Assembly: GCA_964429355.1 (NCBI GenBank)
Contig: CAYSCH010000003.1
Location: 13,635-77,634, forward strand
Length of the DNA: 64,000 bases
Source: JAAYAY01 sp964429355
Lineage (GTDB): Bacteria > Planctomycetota > Planctomycetia > Pirellulales > Thermoguttaceae
Direction of reading: 5' to 3'
The notes below the pieces were generated by a model, which worked only from the letters and a program-made list of their open reading frames with translations, ran no database searches and had not been told where the DNA came from. Of the stretch, positions 8,761 through 17,354 are shown one piece after another; the first letter of the stretch is position 1, and each line of letters begins with the position of its first letter. The translations under genes and the position numbers were made by a program.

Positions 8761-9639
8761 TTGCTTGAAGCGATTCAGAAGGCCGACACGCTCATTGAAG
8801 CCATGCAGTGGATCCGTGAGTTCCGTGGGAAAGTCACCGTCATCAAGCTGGGTGGCAGCGTCATGGAAGACCAGACAGCGCTGTCGAGTCTTCTTCTTGA
8901 CCTGGTTTTCATGGAAACCGTCGGGATGCGTCCGGTGATAGTCCACGGCGGTGGGGCTGCGATCAGTCGAGGGATGGCGGAGGCCGGTCTCGAACCGCGC
9001 TGGGTCCAGGGACGTCGGTACACCGACGATGCGACCCTCGAGATCGTCGAGCGGGTCCTGGCGGGTTCCGTCAATCGCCAAATCGTTGAGGAGATCGACC
9101 GACTCGGGGGCCGTGCCGAGGGCCTCAATTTCGAGACCCGCAACGTGCTTTTCGGCCAGCGAACCACCTTGAAGGCAGCCGACACAACGGAGATCGATCT
9201 GGGCCATGTCGGACGGGTCACTCGTGTCGACCAGGAGACGATCGAGGATCTTTGCCGTCGTTGGGTTGTGCCGGTCATCCCCTCGATGTGTGTTGCTGAC
9301 GACGGGCAGAAACTCAANNNNNNNNNNGACACGGCGGCAACGGCCGTTGCCCAGGCGCTCGGCGCAGAGAAGCTCGTTTTCGTCAGTGACGTAAACGGCG
9401 TGCGGCGGGACAAGGACGATCCCGGTTCGCTCCTCCGCTCGTTGACTCCCGCCGAGGCCCGTCGGCTCATGGCATCGGGTGCCATTGAATCCGGCATGAT
9501 CCCGAAGGTCCAGGCGTGCCTGGAGACCCTGGAAGGCGGCGTCCGCAAAATCCACATTATCGACGGCAGGTTGCGTCATTCCCTGTTGTTGGAGGTTTAT
9601 ACCAGCGAGGGCGTGGGAACCGAAATCGCCCAGGGATGA
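8761..9639 (+). CDS. argB: Acetylglutamate kinase (contains a 10-N assembly gap)
   Basis: Phosphorylates N-acetylglutamate, the second step of arginine synthesis. About 292 aa from a TTG start at 8761. Conserved blocks are KVTVIKLGGSVME (glycine-rich N-terminal loop), VIVHGGGAAIS, GRRYTDDATLEIVERVLAG, LVFVSDVNGVRRD and GMIPKVQACLETLEGGV. The run of N at 9318-9327 falls after LN and before DTAATAVAQALG. The family motif is N-V-N-A-D, which needs exactly ten bases here, so the frame is intact. First gene of argB-argD-argF-rph. An AAGGG about 10 nt upstream serves as a weak ribosome-binding site. Confidence 0.95.
   Translation: MLEAIQKADTLIEAMQWIREFRGKVTVIKLGGSVMEDQTALSSLLLDLVFMETVGMRPVIVHGGGAAISRGMAEAGLEPRWVQGRRYTDDATLEIVERVLAGSVNRQIVEEIDRLGGRAEGLNFETRNVLFGQRTTLKAADTTEIDLGHVGRVTRVDQETIEDLCRRWVVPVIPSMCVADDGQKLXXXXDTAATAVAQALGAEKLVFVSDVNGVRRDKDDPGSLLRSLTPAEARRLMASGAIESGMIPKVQACLETLEGGVRKIHIIDGRLRHSLLLEVYTSEGVGTEIAQG
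9318..9327. other. Assembly gap (10 N) inside argB
   Basis: Ten N. The reading frame and the expected N-V-N-A-D motif are both consistent with ten missing bases at this position. Confidence 0.95.
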
Positions 9640-9729
9640 TCTTCCAGTGGCCGAACCTGCCCAGCGGCCACCATGTCTAGTGAGACTTCTTCCAGAACTG
9701 TTCGTTCGCCCTCATAGGAGAACAAGATT

Positions 9730-10935
9730 GTGCCAAGCGACAGCCCATTAGGCTCCCCGGAGACAATGGAACTCTTCCGACAATATGTGATCCCCAATTA
9801 CCGCCGCTATCCCGTGGCATTGGTCCGCGGCGAGGGATCCTGGGTTTGGGATGCCGAGGGCAACCGCTATCTCGACTTCTTCCCCGGATGGGGCTGCAAT
9901 CTGTTGGGCCACTGCCCAGCTCCAGTCGTCCGGGCGGTGCAGGAGCAGGTCGCGAGGTTGATCCACGTCCCCAATACCTGGTACACCGAGGCCCAGGGGC
10001 GCTGGGCCGAGGCACTCAGCCGGCGCAGCTTCGGCGGCCAGGCCTTCTTCTGCAATTCGGGCACGGAGGCGAACGAGGCCGCTATCAAGCTCGTTCGGCT
10101 GCACACACCCAAGCACCGTTACAAGATCATCACCTTCGAGGGCGGATTCCACGGTCGGACCCTTGGCTCCACATCTGCGACTGCCCAGGCCAAGTACCAT
10201 GAAGGCCTCGGGCCTCTCATGGCCGGCTTTGTCTATGCCCCGTTCGGCGATCTGGAAGCCGTCGAGGCACTGATCGACGAAGAGACGGCTGGAATCATGA
10301 TCGAGCCGATCCAGGGAGAAGGTGGCGTGCGGATTCCTCCGGAGGGCTTTCTCCAGGGCCTCCGCCGGCTGGCCGACGAGCACGGCCTGCTGCTGGTGTT
10401 CGACGAGGTCCAGACCGGTTGCGGCCGGACGGGAGACTGGTTCGCCTATCAACACTTTGGAGTCACGCCGGACGTGATGACGCTCGCCAAGGCGATATGC
10501 GGAGGCGTGGCCGGTGCGGCCATGCTGACGACCGCGGAGATTGCTCCCAGCCTGCGTCCTGGCATGCACGCCTCCACTTTCGGTGGCAATTCCATCGCGG
10601 CGTGCGCCGGAATCGCCACCTTCGACATGATCGAGAAGGAAGGTTTGCTCGAGAATGCGCGCCGCATCAGTGAAGTATTCCGCACGCGGTTGGAAGCCCT
10701 GGCCGCCGAATGTGAGATCATCCGCGAAATCCGGATTGTGGGGGTCATGATCGGCATCGAACTGTCGATCGATGGGGCCCCACTGGTCAAGGAGTGCATG
10801 GACCGCCGCCTGCTCATCAACTGCACCCACCAGACCGTGGTGCGTCTGTTGCCGGCGATGAATCTGACTGTGGAACAGGCCAACGAGGGATGCGACATCC
10901 TGGCCGAGGTATTGAAGGGTCAAACCACGCAGTGA
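9730..10935 (+). CDS. argD: Acetylornithine aminotransferase
   Basis: PLP enzyme that transaminates N-acetylglutamate semialdehyde in arginine synthesis. It is 401 aa from a GTG at 9730 with GGAG about 9 nt upstream. Class III aminotransferase motifs are all present: FFCNSGTEANEAAIKLVR, GGFHGRTLGSTSAT, LVFDEVQTGCGRTG and the PLP-binding Lys in VMTLAKAICGG. HASTFGGNSIAACAG is also canonical. It follows argB by 90 nt and precedes argF by 112 nt. Context supports ArgD over the closely related ornithine or GABA aminotransferases. Confidence 0.95.
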   Translation: MPSDSPLGSPETMELFRQYVIPNYRRYPVALVRGEGSWVWDAEGNRYLDFFPGWGCNLLGHCPAPVVRAVQEQVARLIHVPNTWYTEAQGRWAEALSRRSFGGQAFFCNSGTEANEAAIKLVRLHTPKHRYKIITFEGGFHGRTLGSTSATAQAKYHEGLGPLMAGFVYAPFGDLEAVEALIDEETAGIMIEPIQGEGGVRIPPEGFLQGLRRLADEHGLLLVFDEVQTGCGRTGDWFAYQHFGVTPDVMTLAKAICGGVAGAAMLTTAEIAPSLRPGMHASTFGGNSIAACAGIATFDMIEKEGLLENARRISEVFRTRLEALAAECEIIREIRIVGVMIGIELSIDGAPLVKECMDRRLLINCTHQTVVRLLPAMNLTVEQANEGCDILAEVLKGQTTQ

Positions 10936-11047
10936 ACCCCTGGAGTCGATTTCTCAACCTGCGGCGATTTCGACCAGTGGCTGTTTCCGTCGGAGTCCTG
11001 AAACCGCTTATCAAGTCTCGTTCACACGTGGGCAAGGGGAGAGTAAC

Positions 11048-11971
11048 ATGCGACATCTCGTGACATTGAGCGATCTGACATCCGTGGAGATCGAACGGAT
11101 TTTCGCGATCACCGAGGACCTGAAGAGCAAGTACGAAAACGGGCTGCGAGAGCCGCTGCTGCCGGGCCGAGTGATGGCCTTGATCTTCGAGAAGCCGTCG
11201 CTCCGCACCCGGGTCAGCTTCGAGGCCGGCATGATCCATCTGGGCGGCGGCGCCATGTTTCTCGGCGAAGACGTCGGCTTCGGCACGCGGGAGAGTCTCT
11301 CCGACTTCGCCCGCGTGCTCGGAGAGTTGGTCGACGTGGTCGTCGTTCGTGCTAAACGCCACCAGACCGTGGTGGATCTGGCGGCCCATTGCACATGCCC
11401 GGTGATCAACGGGCTGACCGACCTGGCGCACCCCTGCCAGGCGATGGCCGACCTGTACACACTGCGCGAGATTTTCGGTTCGCTCGAAGGCCGAACGCTA
11501 GCCTGGATCGGCGATGGCAACAACGTGGCCCGCAGCCTGGCGACCGGTTGCGGCAGGGTGGGAATGAGGTTCGTCATCGCCGCCCCGGAGGGTTACGAAT
11601 TCGACGCAGATTTCGTCGAAACGCTGAAAGAAGAAGCCCCCAATCTCGAGTTGGTGGTCACACGCGACCCCGCTGAGGCCGTCGCCGACGCGTGCGCCGT
11701 TTACACGGACGTCTGGGTGAGCATGGGCCAGGAAGCGGAGGTGAAGGAGCGGCAGAAGGCCTTTGCCGCTTACCAGGTCAATTCCGACCTGATGGCCAAG
11801 GCACCGAGCGATGCGGTCTTCATGCATTGCCTCCCCGCCCGGCGCGGCGAGGAGGTGACCGACGAGGTCATGGACAGCCCGGCGAGCGTGATCGTCCGCC
11901 AAGCCGGCAATCGCATGCACGCCCAGAAAGGTATTCTCGCCTGGCTGCTCGGCACCCAACGCGGCTGCTAG
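11048..11971 (+). CDS. argF: Ornithine carbamoyltransferase
   Basis: Makes citrulline from ornithine and carbamoyl phosphate. It is 307 aa with a strong Shine-Dalgarno (GGGGAGAG) before the ATG. The carbamoyl-phosphate loop reads EKPSLRTRVSFE, where many family members have STRTR: Ser-Leu replaces Ser-Thr. The HPCQAMADL motif and the ornithine-binding HCLPARRGEEVTDEV loop are intact, as is DVWVSMGQEAE. Third gene of the arginine operon, 10 nt before rph. Confidence 0.96.
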   Translation: MRHLVTLSDLTSVEIERIFAITEDLKSKYENGLREPLLPGRVMALIFEKPSLRTRVSFEAGMIHLGGGAMFLGEDVGFGTRESLSDFARVLGELVDVVVVRAKRHQTVVDLAAHCTCPVINGLTDLAHPCQAMADLYTLREIFGSLEGRTLAWIGDGNNVARSLATGCGRVGMRFVIAAPEGYEFDADFVETLKEEAPNLELVVTRDPAEAVADACAVYTDVWVSMGQEAEVKERQKAFAAYQVNSDLMAKAPSDAVFMHCLPARRGEEVTDEVMDSPASVIVRQAGNRMHAQKGILAWLLGTQRGC

Positions 11972-11981
11972 GAAACTCCCC

Positions 11982-12754
11982 ATGCGACACGACCACCGCC
12001 GCCCCGACCAGCTCCGACCGATGCGAGTCCAGCGGCAGTTTACGGCCGCACCGGGCGGTAGTGTGCTCATCGAGGCCGGAAACACGAAGATCCTCTGCAC
12101 CGCCAGCCTCGATGCGTACGTACCGCCCTGGATGACCGGACAAGGCCGAGGCTGGATCACGGCCGAATACAGCATGCTTCCCGGCAGCACGTCCCCGCGA
12201 AAGCGGCGGGAACGGGAAAAAATCGACTCCCGTTCCTCGGAGATCCAGCGCTTGATCGGGCGCAGCCTCCGTGCAGTTGCCGATCTGGATCGTCTCGGGG
12301 AGCGCACGATCACTGTCGATTGCNNNNNNNNNNGCTCGGCGAAATGTCGATAACGATAGACTGTCACGTGCTCCAGGCCGACGGCGGGACACGAACCGCC
12401 TCCATTACCGGCGGCTTCATCGCGCTGGTCGATTGCCTGGCGACCATCCCCAACCACGAACTTCCCCATCCCGGCGCGCCGTTCCTGAGAGCCAATGTGG
12501 CCGCGGTCAGCGTCGGCATCGTCGATGGCGAACCCGTTCTGGATCTCGATTATGCCGAAGATGTTGCTGCCGATGTGGACATGAACGTCGTCATGACGGG
12601 CACCGGACAGTTCGTCGAAGTCCAGGGCACGGGAGAGGAAGCCACGTTCAGCGAAGCTCAACTCACCCAAATGCTGGCCCTGGCCCGTTCCGGCATTTCG
12701 CAATTGACGCAACTTCAGAGCAGCATCCTGGCGGAATTCTGGCCGTTCAGTTAG
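11982..12754 (+). pseudogene. rph: Ribonuclease PH, disrupted by a suspect assembly join
   Basis: RNase PH trims the 3' ends of tRNAs by phosphorolysis. Both halves are recognisable. The left has MRVQRQFTAAPGGSVLIE, GQGRGWITAEYSMLPGST and IQRLIGRSLRAVADL. The right has HVLQADGGTRTASITGGF, ANVAAVSVGIVDGEPVLDL and DMNVVMTGTGQFVEVQG. They cannot be read through in one frame: 10 N plus one base separate codons of different phase. The ten residues L-G-E-x-x-I-T-x-D-C occur on both sides of the gap although the family has them once. I regard the gene as broken by assembly, not by evolution. Cotranscribed after argF. Confidence 0.85.
12324..12333. other. Assembly gap (10 N) inside rph, likely chimeric join
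   Basis: The 30 nt before the gap and the 30 nt starting at 12335 encode the same ten-residue RNase PH block, but differ at 12 of 30 bases. Overlapping ends of one genome should be identical. Confidence 0.85.
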
Positions 12755-12795
12755 GCTCCGGCCGCCGCACGAAAGCTCTCAGGGCCGCCAGCAAC

Positions 12796-12854
12796 ACCAC
12801 CGATTGTGCATGTCCGCACCCGTGGGCGACTCAGGGGTTTTGTCAGGCGCTTCG
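12796..12854 (-). repeat. Interspersed intergenic repeat, copy 1
   Basis: The reverse complement of this stretch aligns with 55706-55764: about 46 of 58 positions match with one indel. The core shared blocks are GCCCACGGG and GCACAATCGGTG, and similarity appears to continue weakly for about 35 nt beyond. It lies between rph and the epimerase gene, on the opposite strand to copy 2. No flanking inverted repeats or transposase are visible. Confidence 0.6.
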
Positions 12855-12884
12855 CTTCCCCCATCGTATACGGCCCTTGTACCG

Positions 12885-12914
12885 TTGGGCGATCTCGTCC
12901 GCCTCGTCTATAAT
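12885..12914 (+). promoter_or_regulatory. Promoter of the epimerase gene
   Basis: TTGGGC (12885-12890), 18 nt spacer, perfect TATAAT (12909-12914). The start codon at 12959 lies about 38 nt after the predicted transcription start. Confidence 0.5.
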
Positions 12915-12958
12915 GGCGGCTGTTCTCGAAATTGCAGTCTGCAGCAAAGTAGCCCGCC

Positions 12959-13942
12959 ATGGTCTCTCGTCTCACGCTCGTCACCGGTGCAACAGGCCTC
13001 GTTGGCAACAACGTGGTTCGTCAGCTCATCGCACAAGACACGCCCGTTCGCGTCCTCATCCGTCAATCCTCCGATTGCCGGCCCTTGGAGGGACTCAACG
13101 TCGAGCCGGTCTTTGGCGACGTCTGCCAGGCCGAGTCCGTGCGGCAGGCGTGCCGAGGCGTGAGGGCGGTCGTGCACGCCGCCGGATACGTTCACATTGG
13201 TCGCTCGAAGCTCGACCAGCACCGAGCCGTCAATGTGGAAGGAACACGAAACGTTGCCCGGGCGGCGAGTGAATGGGGCGCCCGAATGGTCCATGTCTCC
13301 TCTTCCGATGCCGCCGGAGTCGGCAGTCTCCGGAAGCCCGCGGACGAAGAAACACCGCTGGCAGAACACGGCGGCTGTACCTACACGATCACCAAACGTG
13401 AGGCGGAGCAGGTGGTTCAGGAAGAGATTTCCCGAGGCTTGGACGCCGTGATCGTCAATCCGGGTTTCATGCTCGGGCCCTGGGACTGGAAACCGAGCTC
13501 AGGGCGGATGCTGCTGGAGGTCGCTCGGGGCAGGGCTTGGGTGGCTCCCCAAGGCCATTTCAGCGTTTGCGATGTGCGCGACGTGGCCGCCGCCATCCTC
13601 TCGGCGATCGAGCGCGGCCAGTGTGGCCGGCGCTATCTCCTGACGGGCAAGACTCTTTCCTACTTCGAAGCGTTCTGCCTGTTTGCCGAGGTCAGCGGTG
13701 GGCGGCGACCGCTCGGCAGCCCGGGCCGGGTGCTCTCAACGCTCGGCGGATGGATTGGCGATCTCGGTACTCTGCTCACCGGCCGGGAGTCGGACGTCAA
13801 CTCGGCTGCCATCCGAGTTGCCCGGCTTCCCAAGAGTTACTCGTGCCGGCGGGCGGAGGAGGAACTCGGCTATACGACTCGCCCCGTCGAGCAGTCCGCC
13901 CGTGATGCATGGGCGTGGTTTCGGGAACACGGTTACTCGTGA
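12959..13942 (+). CDS. NAD(P)-dependent epimerase/dehydratase (extended SDR)
   Basis: Extended short-chain dehydrogenase/reductase of 327 aa, resembling dihydroflavonol-reductase or HpnA-like members. The Rossmann glycine motif is TLVTGATGLVGNNVV. VVHAAGYVHIG follows the third strand, catalytic Ser is in MVHVSSSDAAG, and the Y-x-x-x-K pair is in CTYTITKREAE. The C-terminal substrate domain is diverged, so the sugar or lipid substrate cannot be read from sequence. It stands alone, between rph and the convergent glgB, with its own promoter. No Shine-Dalgarno is evident. Confidence 0.85.
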   Translation: MVSRLTLVTGATGLVGNNVVRQLIAQDTPVRVLIRQSSDCRPLEGLNVEPVFGDVCQAESVRQACRGVRAVVHAAGYVHIGRSKLDQHRAVNVEGTRNVARAASEWGARMVHVSSSDAAGVGSLRKPADEETPLAEHGGCTYTITKREAEQVVQEEISRGLDAVIVNPGFMLGPWDWKPSSGRMLLEVARGRAWVAPQGHFSVCDVRDVAAAILSAIERGQCGRRYLLTGKTLSYFEAFCLFAEVSGGRRPLGSPGRVLSTLGGWIGDLGTLLTGRESDVNSAAIRVARLPKSYSCRRAEEELGYTTRPVEQSARDAWAWFREHGYS

Positions 13943-13999
13943 GACACGCAATGGTATTCCGCGGCCAGACGGGAGCGCCCCGCCGCCTGCCTGAATCAG

Positions 14000-14036
14000 C
14001 GACCGCATCGGACTCCAAAACGTCTCGATGCGGTCG
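14000..14036. terminator. Inverted repeat between convergent epimerase and glgB genes
   Basis: Perfect 11 bp stem CGACCGCATCG (14000-14010) with CGATGCGGTCG (14026-14036), 15 nt loop. Its position between two converging genes fits a bidirectional terminator. There is no strong T-run on either side, so termination strength is uncertain. Confidence 0.55.
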
Positions 14037-14065
14037 GCCGTGTTCAGCAAGGCAACTCGACTCAA

Positions 14066-16276
14066 TTACTTCCGCGGCTTCAGCACCGTCACACCCAGCG
14101 GTGGCAGCGTGATCTCCAGCGATGCGGGACGGCCATGGGCGGATATGGCGTCGGCCACCTTCCCGGCACCGTTGCCGACGTTGCCCCCCGCATAGTACTT
14201 GGAATCGCTGTTGAAGATTTCGTCGTACGTGGCCAGCTTCGGCACTCCCACCCGGAATCGATATCTCGGGACGGGCGTGAAATTGGCACAGACCAGCAGA
14301 AAATCGTTCGGGTCCTCTGCCTTGCGAATGTAGCTGAAGGTGCTCTCTTCCCAGTTGTGGCAATCGATCCACTCAAAACCGCGGCCGTCGAAGTCGAGCC
14401 GATGGAGCGCCGGCTCGCTGCGATACATGCGGTTCAGGTCCGCAACGCACCGCTTGAGCCCCTGATGCGACTCCCATTGAAGGAGGTCCCACTGCAGGCT
14501 TGTGTCGAAATTCCATTCCAACCACTGTCCGAAATCGCCCCCCATGAAGACCAGTTTCTTGCCCGGGTGCGTCCACATGTAAGTGAAGAGCAGCCGCAGG
14601 TTGGCAAACTTCTGCCACAGGTCCCCCGGCATCTGATCCAGCAGCGAACCCTTGCCATGAACGACCTCGTCGTGCGAGAAGGGCAACACGAAATTCTCGT
14701 GGAACGCATAGATCAGGCTGAACGTCAGCTCGTCGTGGTGGTACTTGCGATGGATCGGCTCGTGCCGCATGTAGCGGAGCGTGTCGTTCATCCAACCCAT
14801 GTTCCACTTGAGGCTGAATCCCAGTCCGCCCAGATAGGTCGGCTTCGACACACCCGCCCAGGCCGTGGATTCCTCGGCGATCGTCAGCACACCGGGAAAC
14901 TGGAGATGGCTTTGCTCGTTGAACCGTTTGAGAAACGCTATGGCTTCGATGTTCTCCCGACCGCCGTACTTGTTCGGAATCCAGTCCCCAGGCTGGCGGC
15001 TGTAGTCCAGATAGAGCATTGAAGCGACCGCGTCGACGCGAATTCCGTCGATGTGGTACTTGTCCATCCAGAACAAGCCATTCGAGATCAGGTAATTGCT
15101 GACCTCGTTCCGGCCGTAGTTGAAAATGTGCGTACCCCAGTCGCGGTGCTCACCCTGGCGGGGATCCTCATGTTCGTACAGGGCTGTGCCGTCAAATCGC
15201 CGCAGGCCATGCCCGTCGCGAGGAAAATGGGCGGGTACCCAATCCAGAATCACGCCGATATCGTGCTGATGGCAGAGGTCGACAAAATACATGAAGTCCT
15301 GGGGAGTCCCATATCGCGACGTGGCGGCATAGTAACCCACGGTCTGATACCCCCAGCTTGCCGAAAGGGGATGCTCGCTGACGGGCAATAACTCGATATG
15401 GGTGTAACCCATCTCTTGAACGTATTCGACCAATTGATGGGCCAGATCCCGATAGGTCAGCCACCGATTCGGGTCATCCCCCGGCCGGCGCCAGCTCCCC
15501 AAGTGGACCTCATACATCGACAAGGGCCGCTCCAGCCAGTTGACGTTTGGCCGGTTGCACATCCAGCTCGAATCATGCCAATGGTACCGATTCAGGTCGA
15601 TCACCTTCGAGGCGGTTTGCGGAGGCACTTCCGCACCGAAAGCAAAGGGGTCGCACTTCTCGAAGACCTGCCCGTTGTGACGGATCTGATATTTGTAGAG
15701 GGTACCCTCGCTCAGGCCCGGCACGAACAGCTCCCAGAATCCGCCTGGAATGTGTTTTCGCATCGGGTGGCGACGAGCGTCCCAGGAGTTGAAATCGCCC
15801 ACGACGCTCACGCTCGACGCGTTCGGCGCCCAAACGGCGAAATTCACCCCTTCCACCCCGTCGATCGTCCGCAACTGCGCCCCGAGTTTCTCGTAGCACC
15901 GCCAGTGCGTCCCTTCGCCCATCAGGTGAAGGTCGAAGTCGGATAGTAATTGCGGGAATGCGTACGGATCGTGCATATCTTTCTTCTCTCCACCGTTTTC
16001 GGCAATGCGGAGCTTGTAGCGCGGGCGACCCTCGTCCTCATGGGCCGGGCAAATCGCTTCGAACAGCCCAGCCGGGTGAATCCTACGCATCGGCCGTGTG
16101 ATTTCGTGGCGTCCATCCAGCACCCAAGCCTGCTCGGTATGTGGCAAATAGGCCCGAACTGCAAGTGCTTTTCGCCCCGACACCTCCACTTCGTGGGGTC
16201 CCAACAACTCAAAAGGATTCTCGTAACGTCCGTCTACAAGTAGTCCAACCTTGTCCAGCAGAACGCTCGTACGCAC
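14066..16276 (-). CDS. glgB: 1,4-alpha-glucan (glycogen) branching enzyme
   Basis: Forms alpha-1,6 branches in glycogen. It is 736 aa, full GlgB length, from a GTG at 16276 with GGAG 6 nt upstream. Domain order is an N-terminal extension with NPFELLGPHEVEV, a CBM48 (about 130-225), and a GH13 barrel. The barrel carries the nucleophile Asp of GIRVDAVASMLYLDY, the acid/base Glu of TIAEESTAWAG and the stabilising Asp of FSHDEVVHGKGSLL. An all-beta C-terminal domain ends at LPPLGVTVL. It is monocistronic here and far from glgX (58964). Confidence 0.96.
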   Translation of the reverse strand: MRTSVLLDKVGLLVDGRYENPFELLGPHEVEVSGRKALAVRAYLPHTEQAWVLDGRHEITRPMRRIHPAGLFEAICPAHEDEGRPRYKLRIAENGGEKKDMHDPYAFPQLLSDFDLHLMGEGTHWRCYEKLGAQLRTIDGVEGVNFAVWAPNASSVSVVGDFNSWDARRHPMRKHIPGGFWELFVPGLSEGTLYKYQIRHNGQVFEKCDPFAFGAEVPPQTASKVIDLNRYHWHDSSWMCNRPNVNWLERPLSMYEVHLGSWRRPGDDPNRWLTYRDLAHQLVEYVQEMGYTHIELLPVSEHPLSASWGYQTVGYYAATSRYGTPQDFMYFVDLCHQHDIGVILDWVPAHFPRDGHGLRRFDGTALYEHEDPRQGEHRDWGTHIFNYGRNEVSNYLISNGLFWMDKYHIDGIRVDAVASMLYLDYSRQPGDWIPNKYGGRENIEAIAFLKRFNEQSHLQFPGVLTIAEESTAWAGVSKPTYLGGLGFSLKWNMGWMNDTLRYMRHEPIHRKYHHDELTFSLIYAFHENFVLPFSHDEVVHGKGSLLDQMPGDLWQKFANLRLLFTYMWTHPGKKLVFMGGDFGQWLEWNFDTSLQWDLLQWESHQGLKRCVADLNRMYRSEPALHRLDFDGRGFEWIDCHNWEESTFSYIRKAEDPNDFLLVCANFTPVPRYRFRVGVPKLATYDEIFNSDSKYYAGGNVGNGAGKVADAISAHGRPASLEITLPPLGVTVLKPRK

Positions 16277-16388
16277 CTACGTCTCCTTCCGTCCTCATTC
16301 CGTCCTGAGCTGTCCTATGCACTTCGTACGCCAAGATGCCAGCGTAGGCAGAGTCACAGCTCTACGTAGTTTCAGTAATTTAGCTAAC

Positions 16389-16970
16389 TCACGAATTCTC
16401 TGCCAGTCGCGCCCCACCCTCAGGGCTGTTCAAACAGTGCGAGATTGATGCTTTCCACTGCCGCAACCTGTCACGGAACTTTTCCGTTCTCGCCACTTCC
16501 GTTTCCACGCAATTCGTATCCACCTGCGTCAACTCGTCGTCCAGCGAGTAGTCTACCTCTTCAGGGGAGTGCGATGGGTCGATTCGCCAGGTTCGGCAGT
16601 CAACCTGGTGGAACTCCATGGCCCGATCCAAACGTTTCCATAGGTCGTCGTTTTTCACCGGGACCATGCGACCGAAATACTCCCAAAGCCAGCCGTTCTC
16701 TCGCCATTCCCGCAGGCCGTGCCGGATTCCCTCTCGGACGTAAGTACTTGGTGTCCATAACGTTACACGAGACGGCTGCTCCAGAGCTTCGAGTCCACGA
16801 ACCACGGTGAGCAATTCCAGCCGATCGCCTCGGGCTTCCGGGTCGATGTCATCGGCCACGATCCGCTCTCCACCATCCGCCAGACGCAAAACAAACCGCC
16901 AGCGTCCCGGCCCAAGAAAGTGACTCGATTCCGCAATCAGCAGGTAGTGGGGTCGTGTGAGGCAGGCCAT
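16389..16970 (-). CDS. Degenerate RNase H-like protein
   Basis: About 193 aa from the ATG at 16970. The fold resembles RNase HI: HFLGPGRWRFVLRL parallels the first strands, RLELLTVVRGLEAL matches helix A including its conserved Glu, TLWTPSTYVREGI matches the fourth-strand region, and NDDLWKRLDRAM matches the helix before the last catalytic residue. The first catalytic Asp is replaced, the Asp of T-D-S-x-Y-V is Pro, and the final His/Asp region is unrecognisable. It is therefore probably not a nuclease. It may bind nucleic acid or protein. Upstream of glgB on the same strand, 112 nt apart. Confidence 0.65.
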   Translation of the reverse strand: MACLTRPHYLLIAESSHFLGPGRWRFVLRLADGGERIVADDIDPEARGDRLELLTVVRGLEALEQPSRVTLWTPSTYVREGIRHGLREWRENGWLWEYFGRMVPVKNDDLWKRLDRAMEFHQVDCRTWRIDPSHSPEEVDYSLDDELTQVDTNCVETEVARTEKFRDRLRQWKASISHCLNSPEGGARLAENS

Positions 16971-17354
16971 GATCAATACCGCAGCAATAGACCGAGTTCT
17001 CGATATGTGCCTCCTGCAAGGAAAACAGAGAACTTCCGACGCGAGTCGGGCCAGCCAATTTCCATCCGGCTTCTTAGCCTATCGTCACGCACAACATGTC
17101 TTCTCCATCTTTCCCATGTTTACCATCCCATTTCCTTGGGATTGTTGCCGTCAAGGATTCCGGCCACCCAGTTCGGCCAGGCACTGCAGCCAGGTCCCAC
17201 GAACGGCAGCGGACTGGTTCGTATCCGCCCGCGATTCGGACAGCGAGAGTCTGTCCAAAAATGAATCTGGCTGCCAAAGATTGTGTGTCGAACCCGTGGC
17301 CTGCCCCAGATGCAGGACACCAGTCCTCCCCTTGGGGACAGACTGCCATCGGCG
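16971..17354. other. Intergenic region with no recognised feature
   Basis: 384 nt between the AnmK-like and RNase H-like genes, both minus strand. I see no coding frame, tRNA or strong hairpin. Confidence 0.5.

Noticed and set aside
17200..17320. Possible tRNA (GGTTCG-like stretch)
   Set aside because: No acceptor, anticodon or D-arm pairing could be drawn around it.
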